Source: Sphingomonas sp. HITSZ_GF (GTDB taxonomy: Bacteria; Pseudomonadota; Alphaproteobacteria; Sphingomonadales; Sphingomonadaceae). Taken from it: 64,000 nt of DNA. The stretch lies in contig NZ_JARQXA010000003.1 in assembly GCF_029543155.1 (NCBI RefSeq), forward strand, positions 124,001 to 188,000, written 5' to 3'. The translations under genes and the position numbers were made by a program. The notes beneath the pieces are model-generated. The model saw only the letters and a list, made by a program, of their open reading frames with translations. It had not been told where the DNA came from and ran no database searches. Below, in pieces: positions 1 through 7,186 of this stretch. Position 1 is the stretch's first letter, and every line of letters starts with the position of its first letter.

Positions 1-843
1 GGCTATCGCAGCTACCTGCTTTCCGCCCGCTATGCCGGGGAACGGCTCCAGGGCCGGCCGGTCGGCCAGCGCAGCGGCCCGCCGGTGGCGATCATCGAGC
101 ATCCCGACGTCCGCCGGATGCTGCTCCAGCAGAAATGCTATGTCGAAGGCGCGCTTGCCCTGTGCCTCTATTGCGCCCGGCTGGTCGACAATGCCGAGGA
201 GAATGCGGAGGATGCCGCGCTGCTCGGGCTGCTGACCCCGGTGGCGAAGACCTGGCCCGCCGAGCAGGGCCTGGCCGCGAACGACATCGCGATCCAGATC
301 CATGGCGGCTATGGCTATACCCGCGACTTCGACGTCGAACAGCTGTGGCGCGACAACCGCCTGAACCCGATCCACGAAGGCACCACGGGCATCCAGGCGA
401 TCGACCTGGTCGGCCGCAAGATCCTGAACGACGGGTCCGGCTTGCCGGTACTGACGCTGCGGATCGCCCGGACGGTGAAGGCAGCGGCTGCGCTTCCCGC
501 GCTCGAAGCCCATGCCGAGGCTCTGTCCGCCGCGCTCCACCGAGTGACGGCGACGATCGAGCGCCTGCGCGCGCTCGAAGGCAATGCCGCCTTCGCCAAC
601 GCCACGCCATTCCTGCAGGGCTTTGGCCATGTCGTGCTGGCCTGGCTGTGGCTCGACCAGGCAGTCGCCGCGCAGGAGTTGCTGCCGTCGGGCACCGGCG
701 AGCGCGATTTCCTGGACGGCAAGCTCCATGCCTGCCGCTTCTTCTTCGAGACCGAGCTGCCCAGGGTTTCGGCGATGCTGGACTTCGCCGGATCGGGCAG
801 CGATGTCGCCTCGGCGGCGCCCCCGGACATCTTCCGGATTTGA
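1..843 (+). CDS. Acyl-CoA dehydrogenase, C-terminal part (5' end outside window)
   Basis: The frame is open from the first base, so the gene begins before the window; 280 codons are visible. The protein should oxidise an acyl-CoA thioester to the enoyl-CoA using FAD. The visible part has the family's C-terminal helical-domain signature: IQIHGGYGYTRDF near visible residue 99, followed by RDNRLNPIHEGTTGIQ, which binds FAD and the partner subunit. About 150 further residues follow the usual family end (IDLVGRKIL). This extension is typical of the roughly 600-residue acyl-CoA dehydrogenase class with an extra C-terminal domain. The FAD-binding N-terminal half and the catalytic base cannot be seen. 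The substrate cannot be told from this fragment. No terminator is obvious before the next gene, 73 bp downstream. Confidence 0.9.
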   Translation, partial: GYRSYLLSARYAGERLQGRPVGQRSGPPVAIIEHPDVRRMLLQQKCYVEGALALCLYCARLVDNAEENAEDAALLGLLTPVAKTWPAEQGLAANDIAIQIHGGYGYTRDFDVEQLWRDNRLNPIHEGTTGIQAIDLVGRKILNDGSGLPVLTLRIARTVKAAAALPALEAHAEALSAALHRVTATIERLRALEGNAAFANATPFLQGFGHVVLAWLWLDQAVAAQELLPSGTGERDFLDGKLHACRFFFETELPRVSAMLDFAGSGSDVASAAPPDIFRI

Positions 844-916
844 GAGCCACATGGACAAGTGCCGGGCCGCCCCATAAAGAACGCCCGTCTTCCGCATCGA
901 AAGTTGCCCGGCCCAC

Positions 917-1498
917 ATGTTCCGTCCGCTGTATGACTGGGTGCTGCGCATGGCGCACCACCGCCACGCGATCTGGCTGCTGGGCCTGGTATCCTTCGCG
1001 GAGAGCAGCTTCTTCCCGATCCCGCCCGACGCGATGCTGATCCCGATGGTGATCGCACGCCGCGAGCAGGCGTTCCGCATCGCGCTGGTCTGCACCATCG
1101 CGTCGGTGCTGGGCGGCATGCTCGGCTATTATATCGGCTATGGCCTGATGCAGACAGTGGGCGAATGGATCGTCCACACCTATCATCTCGAGGCCAAGCT
1201 CGCCGACGCGATCCATGCCTATCAGAGCGAATATGGCACCTGGATCATCCTGCTGAAGGGCCTGACGCCGATCCCGTTCAAGCTGGTGACGATCGCCAGC
1301 GGCGCAGCGAGCTTCAACTTCCCGCTGTTCGTGCTGCTATGCACCATCACGCGGGGCGCACGCTTCTTCATCGTCGCCGCGCTGCTCAAGCGCTTCGGCG
1401 CCCCGGTACAGGAATTCATCGAAAAGCGGCTCGACCTGTTCGCCTGGGCCTTCCTGGCGCTGATCGTGCTCGGCTTCGTGGCAGTCGCCCTGTTCTGA
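917..1498 (+). CDS. YqaA/DedA-family membrane protein
   Basis: A 193-residue integral membrane protein of the YqaA branch of the DedA (SNARE-associated) superfamily. DedA relatives act as lipid flippases or transporters that keep the membrane healthy; the substrate of YqaA proteins is not established. The sequence shows the family features: an early re-entrant segment FAESSFFPIPPDAMLIPM (residues about 27-44), then GGMLGYYIGYGL, then the second re-entrant motif LKGLTPIPFKLVTIASG, and a last membrane helix at the C-terminus (LFAWAFLALIVLGFVAVALF). The ATG at 917 is the first methionine and gives the normal family length, although no strong ribosome binding site precedes it. The gene lies in the same direction as the acyl-CoA dehydrogenase, with no visible functional link. 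Confidence 0.85.
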   Translation: MFRPLYDWVLRMAHHRHAIWLLGLVSFAESSFFPIPPDAMLIPMVIARREQAFRIALVCTIASVLGGMLGYYIGYGLMQTVGEWIVHTYHLEAKLADAIHAYQSEYGTWIILLKGLTPIPFKLVTIASGAASFNFPLFVLLCTITRGARFFIVAALLKRFGAPVQEFIEKRLDLFAWAFLALIVLGFVAVALF

Positions 1499-1606
1499 GA
1501 ACCCCTCGGCTCTTTGCTGCATTGCACAATTAACGGTTGCGGGTTAGCCTTCTTCCCGGGTCGCCCAAAATAAGCATGCATGCACAGCCAACCAAGGGGA
1601 ACTGTG

Positions 1607-1882
1607 ATGTTCAGGAAGCTTACAACGACGCTGGCCGCATCCACCCTGCTGCTCGCCTCCACGGCGGCACAGGCCAATTCGGCCTCGGCGCTCAGCTTGC
1701 GCAACGCGCCGGCTGCCGCCGCTACCACCTCGACGCGCGCAAGCACGTCGGCCCGTCACGACAACTCGCTCTTCGCCGCACCCATCTTCATTATCGGTGC
1801 GATCTTCGTGACCTTCACCGTGCTGGAGGTCACCGGCGCGATCAACATCATCGGCGATGACGACGAACCCGACAGCCCCTAG
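1607..1882 (+). CDS. Small exported or membrane protein, unknown function
   Basis: A 91-residue protein that I do not recognise. The start is the ATG at 1607, 8 bp after an AAGGGG ribosome binding site, rather than an upstream in-frame codon. Residues 1-23 look like a signal peptide ending in AQA, followed by a Ser/Ala/Thr-rich linker, a hydrophobic membrane segment at about residues 56-78 (FAAPIFIIGAIFVTFTVLEV), and a short acidic tail DDDEP. If the signal peptide is cleaved, the product would be a single-pass membrane protein with a periplasmic linker and a short acidic end. A strong terminator follows directly, so it is probably a monocistronic unit. Confidence 0.6.
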   Translation: MFRKLTTTLAASTLLLASTAAQANSASALSLRNAPAAAATTSTRASTSARHDNSLFAAPIFIIGAIFVTFTVLEVTGAINIIGDDDEPDSP

Positions 1883-1915
1883 GCTTGTCTGGCGCAACGC
1901 CGATCGAACCGATGA

Positions 1916-1953
1916 GGGGCGTTCCGACAGGGCCGGAACGCCCCTTTTCTTTT
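1916..1953 (+). terminator. Rho-independent terminator
   Basis: A perfect 10-bp stem (GGGGCGTTCC at 1916-1925 with GGAACGCCCC at 1935-1944) and a 9-base loop are followed by TTTTCTTTT. It ends the small exported-protein gene. Confidence 0.9.
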
Positions 1954-1967
1954 CACGCTGCGCCTGC

Positions 1968-1996
1968 TTGCGTGGCGTGAAGCAAGTCGCTAGATA
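1968..1996 (+). promoter_or_regulatory. Predicted sigma-70-type promoter of secE-nusG
   Basis: TTGCGT at 1968-1973 and TAGATA at 1991-1996 are separated by 17 bp, just after the terminator and 100 bp before secE. The fit to the vegetative consensus is good, and it is the only candidate between terminator and gene. No tRNA-Trp gene was found here, although one often precedes secE in other bacteria. Confidence 0.55.
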
Positions 1997-2095
1997 CAGC
2001 CCCCAATCCGACAGCGTGGGTGGGAAAGCACCGGTTCCTCGAAAAGGACCGGGCAGCGGACCCGTGCCCCGAAGCCGGCGAACTTTGAAGCGAGG

Positions 2096-2302
2096 ATGGC
2101 CCCAGTGGCGAAGACCAGTCCGACCGAATTCGTGAAGCAGGTGCAGACCGAAGCGCGCAAGATCGTGTGGCCGTCGCGCCGCGAGACCGTGATGACCGGC
2201 GTGATGGTGATGATCATGACCACGCTGCTCGGCGTGTTCTTCCTCGGTATCGACTCCATTTTCGACTTCATCGTCAATTCGCTGCTGCGCCTGGCGCAGT
2301 AA
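2096..2302 (+). CDS. secE: Preprotein translocase subunit SecE
   Basis: SecE is the essential small clamp subunit of the SecYEG inner-membrane channel. This 68-residue protein is the short single-helix form seen in most non-enteric bacteria: an amphipathic N-terminal helix with the conserved patch TEARKIVWPSRRET (about residues 17-30), then one transmembrane helix (VMVMIMTTLLGVFFLGIDSIF) and a short periplasmic end. The ATG at 2096 follows GAAGCGAGG. It lies 37 bp upstream of nusG in the universal secE-nusG order, so the two are almost certainly one transcript. Confidence 0.95.
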   Translation: MAPVAKTSPTEFVKQVQTEARKIVWPSRRETVMTGVMVMIMTTLLGVFFLGIDSIFDFIVNSLLRLAQ

Positions 2303-2339
2303 GCGAAACCGCAGAACACCAAAGGGAAAGAACGAACGC

Positions 2340-2879
2340 ATGGCGCGCTGGTACATCATCCACGCCTATTCGGGCTTCGAGGGCAAGGTCCGCGACCAGA
2401 TCCTGGCCGACGCCACCCGCATGGGCCTCGACCGCCTGGTCGAAGCCGTCGAAGTGCCCACCGAGACCGTCACCGAGGTCCGCCGCGGCAAGAAGATCCA
2501 GTCCGAGCGGAAGTTCTTCCCGGGCTATGTCCTCGCCAAGCTCGAGATGAACGACGACGTCTATCACCTGGTGAAGAACACGCCGAAGGTGACCGGCTTC
2601 CTCGGTTCGTCGGGCAAGCCCCAGCCGATCAGCGAGGCCGAGGCCGCGCGCATCCTGAACACCAAGGACGAGGCGGCCACCGCCGCGCCCAAGGCGAAGG
2701 TCAAGGTCGACTACGACATCGGCGACACCGTCAAGGTCACCAGCGGCAACTTCGCGACCTTCTCGGGCGTGGTCGAGGAGCTCGACTACGACAAGAGCCG
2801 CGTCAAGGTCTCGATCTCGATCTTCGGCCGCGCGACGCCGCTGGAGCTGGGCTTCGAGGACGTCGAGCGCATCAAGTAA
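2340..2879 (+). CDS. nusG: Transcription termination/antitermination protein NusG
   Basis: NusG rides on RNA polymerase, suppresses pausing, and links transcription to Rho and to the ribosome. The 179-residue protein has the full family layout: an N-terminal NGN domain opening with MARWYIIHAYSGFEGKV and containing the polymerase-contacting FFPGYVLAKLEM stretch, a linker rich in Ala and Lys (about residues 107-122), and a C-terminal KOW domain (DIGDTVKVTSGNFATFSGVV, about 125-144). Length is normal. It follows secE by 37 bp with an AAAGGGAAAG ribosome binding site. In many bacteria rplK follows nusG directly; here more than 7 kb of other genes intervene. Confidence 0.97.
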   Translation: MARWYIIHAYSGFEGKVRDQILADATRMGLDRLVEAVEVPTETVTEVRRGKKIQSERKFFPGYVLAKLEMNDDVYHLVKNTPKVTGFLGSSGKPQPISEAEAARILNTKDEAATAAPKAKVKVDYDIGDTVKVTSGNFATFSGVVEELDYDKSRVKVSISIFGRATPLELGFEDVERIK

Positions 2880-2905
2880 GCCTGGTCGCGAGACTGGACT
2901 TTGTG

Positions 2906-2942
2906 AGGGGCCGGGGCGAGAGCTTCCGGCCCTTTCGCTTTG
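2906..2942 (+). terminator. Possible terminator after nusG
   Basis: A 7-bp stem GGGCCGG (2908-2914) / CCGGCCC (2926-2932) is followed by TTTCGCTTT. The T-run is broken, so termination may be partial. It would separate nusG from the next gene, whose ribosome binding site overlaps the end. Confidence 0.6.
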
Positions 2943-2955
2943 AAGGAGACGGGCC

Positions 2956-3624
2956 ATGGTGCCGCGCGAATTGATCGACATCGCCCCCGTGCCCGGCGGC
3001 GACGAGTTGCGCCTGTTCCGGCGTGGCGCCGACTATATGATCGTGCTCGACCGCAACGAGCTGATGAACAGCCGGATGAGCGGATCCGAGGAAGCGCTCG
3101 CGACGATGAGCGTCGAACGGATCGCCGAGCGCAAGAAGCCGCAGATCCTGATCGGCGGCTATGGCATGGGCTTCACGCTGCGCGCCGCGCTGGCCGTGCT
3201 GCCGGCGGACGCGCAGGTGGTGGTGGTCGAGCTGGTGCCCAAGATCATCGACTGGGCGCGCGATCATATGGCCGAGCTGGCGGCCGGTTGCCTCGATGAT
3301 CCGCGCGTCGACGTGGTGATCGGCGATGTCGGCGCCGAAATCGCGCGCACCCGCGCCGGTTTCGACGCGATCCTGCTCGACGTCGACAACGGCCCCGACG
3401 GGCTGACCCGGCTCGGCAACGACCGGCTCTATTCGATGCGCGGGCTCGAGGCGGCACGCGCCGCGCTGGCACCGGGTGGCGTGCTGGCGGTGTGGTCCGC
3501 GGCGCCCGACAAGGCCTTTGCCCGCCGGATGGGCGAAGCCGGCTTCGCGGTGGATGAAGTCACCGTGCGGGCGCGCAGCAACGGCAAGGGCGCCAAGCAT
3601 GTGATCTGGTTCGGGCGGAAATAG
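2956..3624 (+). CDS. Spermidine-synthase-like methyltransferase-fold protein
   Basis: A 222-residue protein with the Rossmann fold shared by spermidine synthases and SAM-dependent methyltransferases. The glycine-rich motif ILIGGYGMGFTLRAAL (about residues 62-77) is followed by VVVVELVPKIIDWAR, the acidic residue that ends strand 2, and by DAILLDVDNGPDG (about 139-151), matching the active-site region of spermidine-synthase-like proteins. It is shorter than true spermidine synthases (about 280-300 residues) and lacks their N-terminal beta-hairpin domain. Polyamine synthesis is therefore not assured; many such short relatives are uncharacterised. The ATG at 2956 has a GAAGGAGAC ribosome binding site. 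No pathway partner is next to it. Confidence 0.75.
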   Translation: MVPRELIDIAPVPGGDELRLFRRGADYMIVLDRNELMNSRMSGSEEALATMSVERIAERKKPQILIGGYGMGFTLRAALAVLPADAQVVVVELVPKIIDWARDHMAELAAGCLDDPRVDVVIGDVGAEIARTRAGFDAILLDVDNGPDGLTRLGNDRLYSMRGLEAARAALAPGGVLAVWSAAPDKAFARRMGEAGFAVDEVTVRARSNGKGAKHVIWFGRK

Positions 3625-3713
3625 GCTGGCGATCGCAGCAGCGGCTTTCGTCGCGAAACACTTGCAGGAACCGCCTCCACCGCTTCGGATCGGCGCAGCT
3701 GGTGGAGGCTGCA

Positions 3714-4628
3714 ATGAAGACTTTCCGTGAAATGATCGCGTTGGCCCTGGTCGCGACTACGGCATGCGCGCCGGCCGCCGCGCAGAACCAGCGCGCGCAA
3801 GCGCCCGTAGCCTCCCCTGCGCTGAACGACGAGTTCGACGGCGCGGCGCTTTCGTCCGAATGGACCTTTTTCCACGCCGCCTATGGCTGGCCCGACAAGA
3901 TCAAGGCGATCGACGTCGGCAAGACGACAAAGGGTTCGCTGCATATCGAACCCTATGATTCCGCATGGGTTCGCGATCTCCAGGCCCCCTTCCTGTTCAA
4001 GACCGTGCAGGGCGATTTCGACATGCGCGCCCGCGTCCGGGCCAGGGGGCTGAACGGCGATATTCCCGGCGGTACTTGGTCGCTGGGCGGACTGATGGCG
4101 CGGGTGCCCAACAGCCTGACCGCCGACACCTGGGAGCCGCGCCGGGAGAACTGGCATTTCATCACGACCGGGGTGGGCTTCGATCGCGGCAAGCCGATGA
4201 CCGAGACCAAGGGCACCTATAACAGCTATTCCTCGCTCAAGCTGCGGCCCTATCACAGCGGCTGGATGGAATTGCGCCTGGTCCGCGTCGGCATGACGCT
4301 GTTCGCGCTCGCGCGGCCGGACGAAAACAGCCCGTGGGAGCTGCGCGACCGCTTCTATCGCATGGAGAACTCCCCGGTCATGCAGGCCGGCCTGATCGCC
4401 TACACCAGCAGCGACGACCTGAAACCTGCGCCCGAAAATGCCGCCGTCACCAATCGCGAGGTGAACAAGGCCGCTGCGGTCGACATGGCGCTGGAAGTCG
4501 ACTGGATCCGCTTCGCCCCGGCAAAACCGGCTCCCGTGCCCAGCTGGTACGCGCAGGTCAGCGGCGGCAATTCCCTCGCCAACCCGAACATCGCCGAAGC
4601 CGCAATACTCGCGGCGCTGGGGGATTAG
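3714..4628 (+). CDS. Secreted protein with a DUF1349-like (lectin/glucanase-fold) domain
   Basis: A 304-residue exported protein. The start is the ATG at 3714, because GGTGGAGG lies just before it. An upstream in-frame GTG would sit inside that ribosome binding site. Residues 1-24 are a signal peptide (ALVATTACAPAAAQ); a cysteine is present but no proper lipobox. The rest fits the concanavalin-A-like DUF1349 family: NDEFDGAALSSEWTFFH opens the domain, and FLFKTVQGDFDMRARVR and GLMARVPN are the usual beta-strand patterns. Family members bind or process carbohydrate, but no catalytic acid can be assigned here. It overlaps the convergent MFS gene by 4 bp at the stop codons. Confidence 0.65.
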   Translation: MKTFREMIALALVATTACAPAAAQNQRAQAPVASPALNDEFDGAALSSEWTFFHAAYGWPDKIKAIDVGKTTKGSLHIEPYDSAWVRDLQAPFLFKTVQGDFDMRARVRARGLNGDIPGGTWSLGGLMARVPNSLTADTWEPRRENWHFITTGVGFDRGKPMTETKGTYNSYSSLKLRPYHSGWMELRLVRVGMTLFALARPDENSPWELRDRFYRMENSPVMQAGLIAYTSSDDLKPAPENAAVTNREVNKAAAVDMALEVDWIRFAPAKPAPVPSWYAQVSGGNSLANPNIAEAAILAALGD

Positions 4629-5953
4629 CTCTCCTTCTTCCCCAGCTCGCGATTGATCCCCAGCGCCGCCAGCGTGCAGACCGCCCCGGAGAGCAGATAG
4701 GCACCCACCGCCAGCAGCCCGAACTGGCTCGCGAGGAACAGCGCGGCGACGGGCGCGAAGGCGGCGCCGATGAACCAGGAGGCGGTCGCCGTGGTGCCGG
4801 CGCCGGTGTAGCGGCGCTTGGCCGAGAAGCTGGAGTTCACCGCGCCCGAGCTCTGGCCGAAGGAAAGGCCGAGCAGGATGAAGCCGATGATCATGTACAC
4901 CCATTCGCCGGTCGAGCCGGTGCCGAGTAGCTGCGGGGCGAAGCCGCTATAGGCGGCGATGAAGGCAGCCGAGACACCGAGCAGCGTACGCCGACCGATC
5001 CGGTCGGCAATGTAGCCGGAGGCGACCACTGCGAGCATGCCCACGGCGGCACCGACCAGCTCGATCATCAGGAAATGCGCGGCCGGCTCGCCCTTCAGCA
5101 CCACCCAGGAGAGCGGGAACACCGTGACGAGGTGGAACAGCGCGAAGCTCGCCAACGGGGCGAAGGCGCCAAGGACGACGGTGCGTCCCTCTTCACGCAA
5201 CAGCTCGGGCAACGGGGTCGGCTGGAGTTCCTGGGTTTCGTAGAGGCGTTCGAACTCGGGAGTGGAGATCAGGCGAAGACGGGCAAAAAGCGCGACAACG
5301 TTGATCACAAAGGCGACAAAGAAGGGATAGCGCCAGCCCCAGTCGAGGAAATCGGCCGGGCTGAGCGTGGTGAGCAGGAAAGCGAACACGGCGGAGGCCA
5401 CGAACAGGCCGATCGGGGCGCCGAGCTGCGGGATCATCGCGTAGAAGCCGCGCTTCGAGGCGGGCGCGTTGAGCGAGAGCAGCGACGGCAACCCGTCCCA
5501 GGTACCGCCCTGGGCGAAGCCCTGGCCGAGGCGGAACAGCGCGAGCAGCGCCACCGCCACGCCACCCACCTGCGCATAGCCGGGCAGGAAGGCCATCGCC
5601 GCGGTGGAGCCGCCGAGCAGGAACATCGCGACGGTGAGCTTCACCCCGCGGCCATGCCGGCGATCGAGCCAGACGAAGAGCAGCGCGCCAAACGGCCGGG
5701 CGACAAAGGCTAGCGCGAAGATCGCGAACGAATAGAGCGTGCCGGTGAGCGCATCGACATAGGGGAAGATCACCGCCGGGAAGACAATGACCGAGGCAAT
5801 CGCATAGACGAAGAAATCGAAGAACTCGGAAGCGCGTCCGATGATGACGCCTACGGCAATATCGGAAGGCCGGACTGCATGGCCTCGCGCATTTATCAGG
5901 CGGGCATCGCGTTCAAGGGTCGTGGAATTCGTCGTGCTCAGCGTGGTAACCAT
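4625..5953 (-). CDS. MFS transporter, metabolite:H+ symporter (MHS) type
   Basis: A 442-residue, 12-helix major facilitator. The first helix region GRASEFFDFFVYAIASVIVF and the loop motif WLDRRHGRGVKLTVAM between helices 2 and 3 are typical of the MHS branch (ShiA, ProP and citrate/alpha-ketoglutarate carriers). A second, matching loop occurs at YIADRIGRRTLLG. The substrate cannot be read from the sequence. The start is the ATG at 5953 with GAGAGGAAG upstream; the longer frame reaching 6142 has no ribosome binding site and unlikely composition. The gene is divergent from cyoA, with about 165 bp between them, so the two promoters may interact. Confidence 0.85.
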   Translation of the reverse strand: MVTTLSTTNSTTLERDARLINARGHAVRPSDIAVGVIIGRASEFFDFFVYAIASVIVFPAVIFPYVDALTGTLYSFAIFALAFVARPFGALLFVWLDRRHGRGVKLTVAMFLLGGSTAAMAFLPGYAQVGGVAVALLALFRLGQGFAQGGTWDGLPSLLSLNAPASKRGFYAMIPQLGAPIGLFVASAVFAFLLTTLSPADFLDWGWRYPFFVAFVINVVALFARLRLISTPEFERLYETQELQPTPLPELLREEGRTVVLGAFAPLASFALFHLVTVFPLSWVVLKGEPAAHFLMIELVGAAVGMLAVVASGYIADRIGRRTLLGVSAAFIAAYSGFAPQLLGTGSTGEWVYMIIGFILLGLSFGQSSGAVNSSFSAKRRYTGAGTTATASWFIGAAFAPVAALFLASQFGLLAVGAYLLSGAVCTLAALGINRELGKKES

Positions 5954-6070
5954 GCCCGTTCTTCCTCTCGGTCCCGCGCAACTATATACCCCGGATCGCG
6001 CGTGACGTATATGCATGCGCAACGGCGCATCTCGATGTTGGTTCATTAGCCTGAGGCCATTGGCGGCCCT

Positions 6071-6084
6071 TTGACTCCGGTCAA
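6071..6084. promoter_or_regulatory. FNR/FixK-type palindrome upstream of cyoA
   Basis: TTGACTCCGGTCAA matches the TTGA-N6-TCAA half-site pattern bound by CRP/FNR-family regulators such as FNR, FnrN and FixK. The full palindrome extends to an 8-bp stem (6068-6075 with 6080-6087). It lies 35 bp before the cyoA start, between the divergent MFS and cyo genes. A role in oxygen control of the oxidase is inference. Confidence 0.5.
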
Positions 6085-6118
6085 AGGCAGCCGAGCAAGG
6101 GAGCGATAGCTGGGGCGC

Positions 6119-7171
6119 ATGCGGATACCAGGATCCAAGCAAACTCGCCGGGCGACACGCCTGTTCCCCCTAACCCTGCCGGCCCTGCTGGGCGGCTGCG
6201 ACATGGTGGTGATGAACCCCACCGGCGACGTCGCGGTGCAGCAGCGCGACCTCATCCTGTTCTCGACAGGCGTGATGCTGCTGATCATCGTGCCGGTGCT
6301 GGCGCTGACCATTTGGTTCGCGTGGAAATACCGGCGCGGCAACCCGAACAAGACCTATGACCCCAATTTCGATCACTCGACCACGCTCGAGCTGATCATC
6401 TGGACCTGCCCGCTGCTGATCATCATCGCGCTGAGCGCGGTGACCTGGACGAGCACGCACCTGCTCGATCCCTTCCGCCCGCTCGAGCGCATCGCCCCGG
6501 GCAAGCCGATCCCGGCCGGCACCAAGCCGCTCGAGGTCCAGGCCGTGGGCATGGATTGGAAGTGGCTGTTCATCTATCCCGACCTGGGGATCGCCACGGT
6601 CAACGAGCTGGCGCTGCCGGTCGATCAGCCGGTGCATTTCTCGATCACCTCGACCGACCAGTTCAACACCTTCTTCGCCCCCACCCTGGCCGGCATGATC
6701 TACGCGATGCCGACGATGAAGTCCGAGCTGAACGCGGTGCTCAACAAGACCGGCGACAGCTGGGGCTATTCGGGCAACTATACCGGCCACGGCTATTCGG
6801 ACATGCGCTTCAAGCTGCGCGGCGTGAGCAAGGCCGAGTTCGACCAATGGGTCGCGGGGGTGAAGGCGGGCGGCAAGCTCGACACCGCCGCCTATCTCGA
6901 GCTGGCCAAGCCGAGTGAGAAGGTCCCGGTGATGCGCTTCTCCACCGTGCAGCCCGAGCTGTTCGACAAGATCGTCAACCAGTGCGTCGCGCCCGGCACC
7001 CGCTGCATGGTCGATGTGATGCGCGACGACATGATGCGCGCGCGGATGAAGCCGCAGAAGGAGCCGCCGCCCGGCGAGCCCAAGCCGGCCGACCCGCACC
7101 ACAAGGGCATGAACATGTCCGCCCTCGCTCCCTTCCGCACTCCCGGCGCGCCCCGCGCCGCCCAGGCCTGA
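6119..7171 (+). CDS. cyoA: Cytochrome o ubiquinol oxidase subunit II
   Basis: Subunit II of the bo3-type quinol oxidase, a lipoprotein that helps bind quinol at the periplasmic face. It has a lipobox LLGGC with Cys27 as the predicted lipidated residue, two membrane helices (about 45-69 and 90-110), and a cupredoxin domain with FNTFFAPTLAGMIYAMPTMKSELN. The CuA ligands of cytochrome c oxidases are absent, as expected for a quinol oxidase. The C-terminal COX-aromatic-rich region (about 250-300) is present, followed by a Pro/Lys-rich tail. The ATG at 6119 gives the complete signal sequence. It is the first gene of cyoABCD. Confidence 0.95.
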   Translation: MRIPGSKQTRRATRLFPLTLPALLGGCDMVVMNPTGDVAVQQRDLILFSTGVMLLIIVPVLALTIWFAWKYRRGNPNKTYDPNFDHSTTLELIIWTCPLLIIIALSAVTWTSTHLLDPFRPLERIAPGKPIPAGTKPLEVQAVGMDWKWLFIYPDLGIATVNELALPVDQPVHFSITSTDQFNTFFAPTLAGMIYAMPTMKSELNAVLNKTGDSWGYSGNYTGHGYSDMRFKLRGVSKAEFDQWVAGVKAGGKLDTAAYLELAKPSEKVPVMRFSTVQPELFDKIVNQCVAPGTRCMVDVMRDDMMRARMKPQKEPPPGEPKPADPHHKGMNMSALAPFRTPGAPRAAQA

Positions 7172-7186
7172 GCCAACGGAACCGCC

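Noticed and set aside
1980-2095. Possible tRNA-Trp upstream of secE, as in many bacteria
   Set aside because: No cloverleaf, TTCGA/T-loop pattern or CCA anticodon arm can be formed; the region is a leader.
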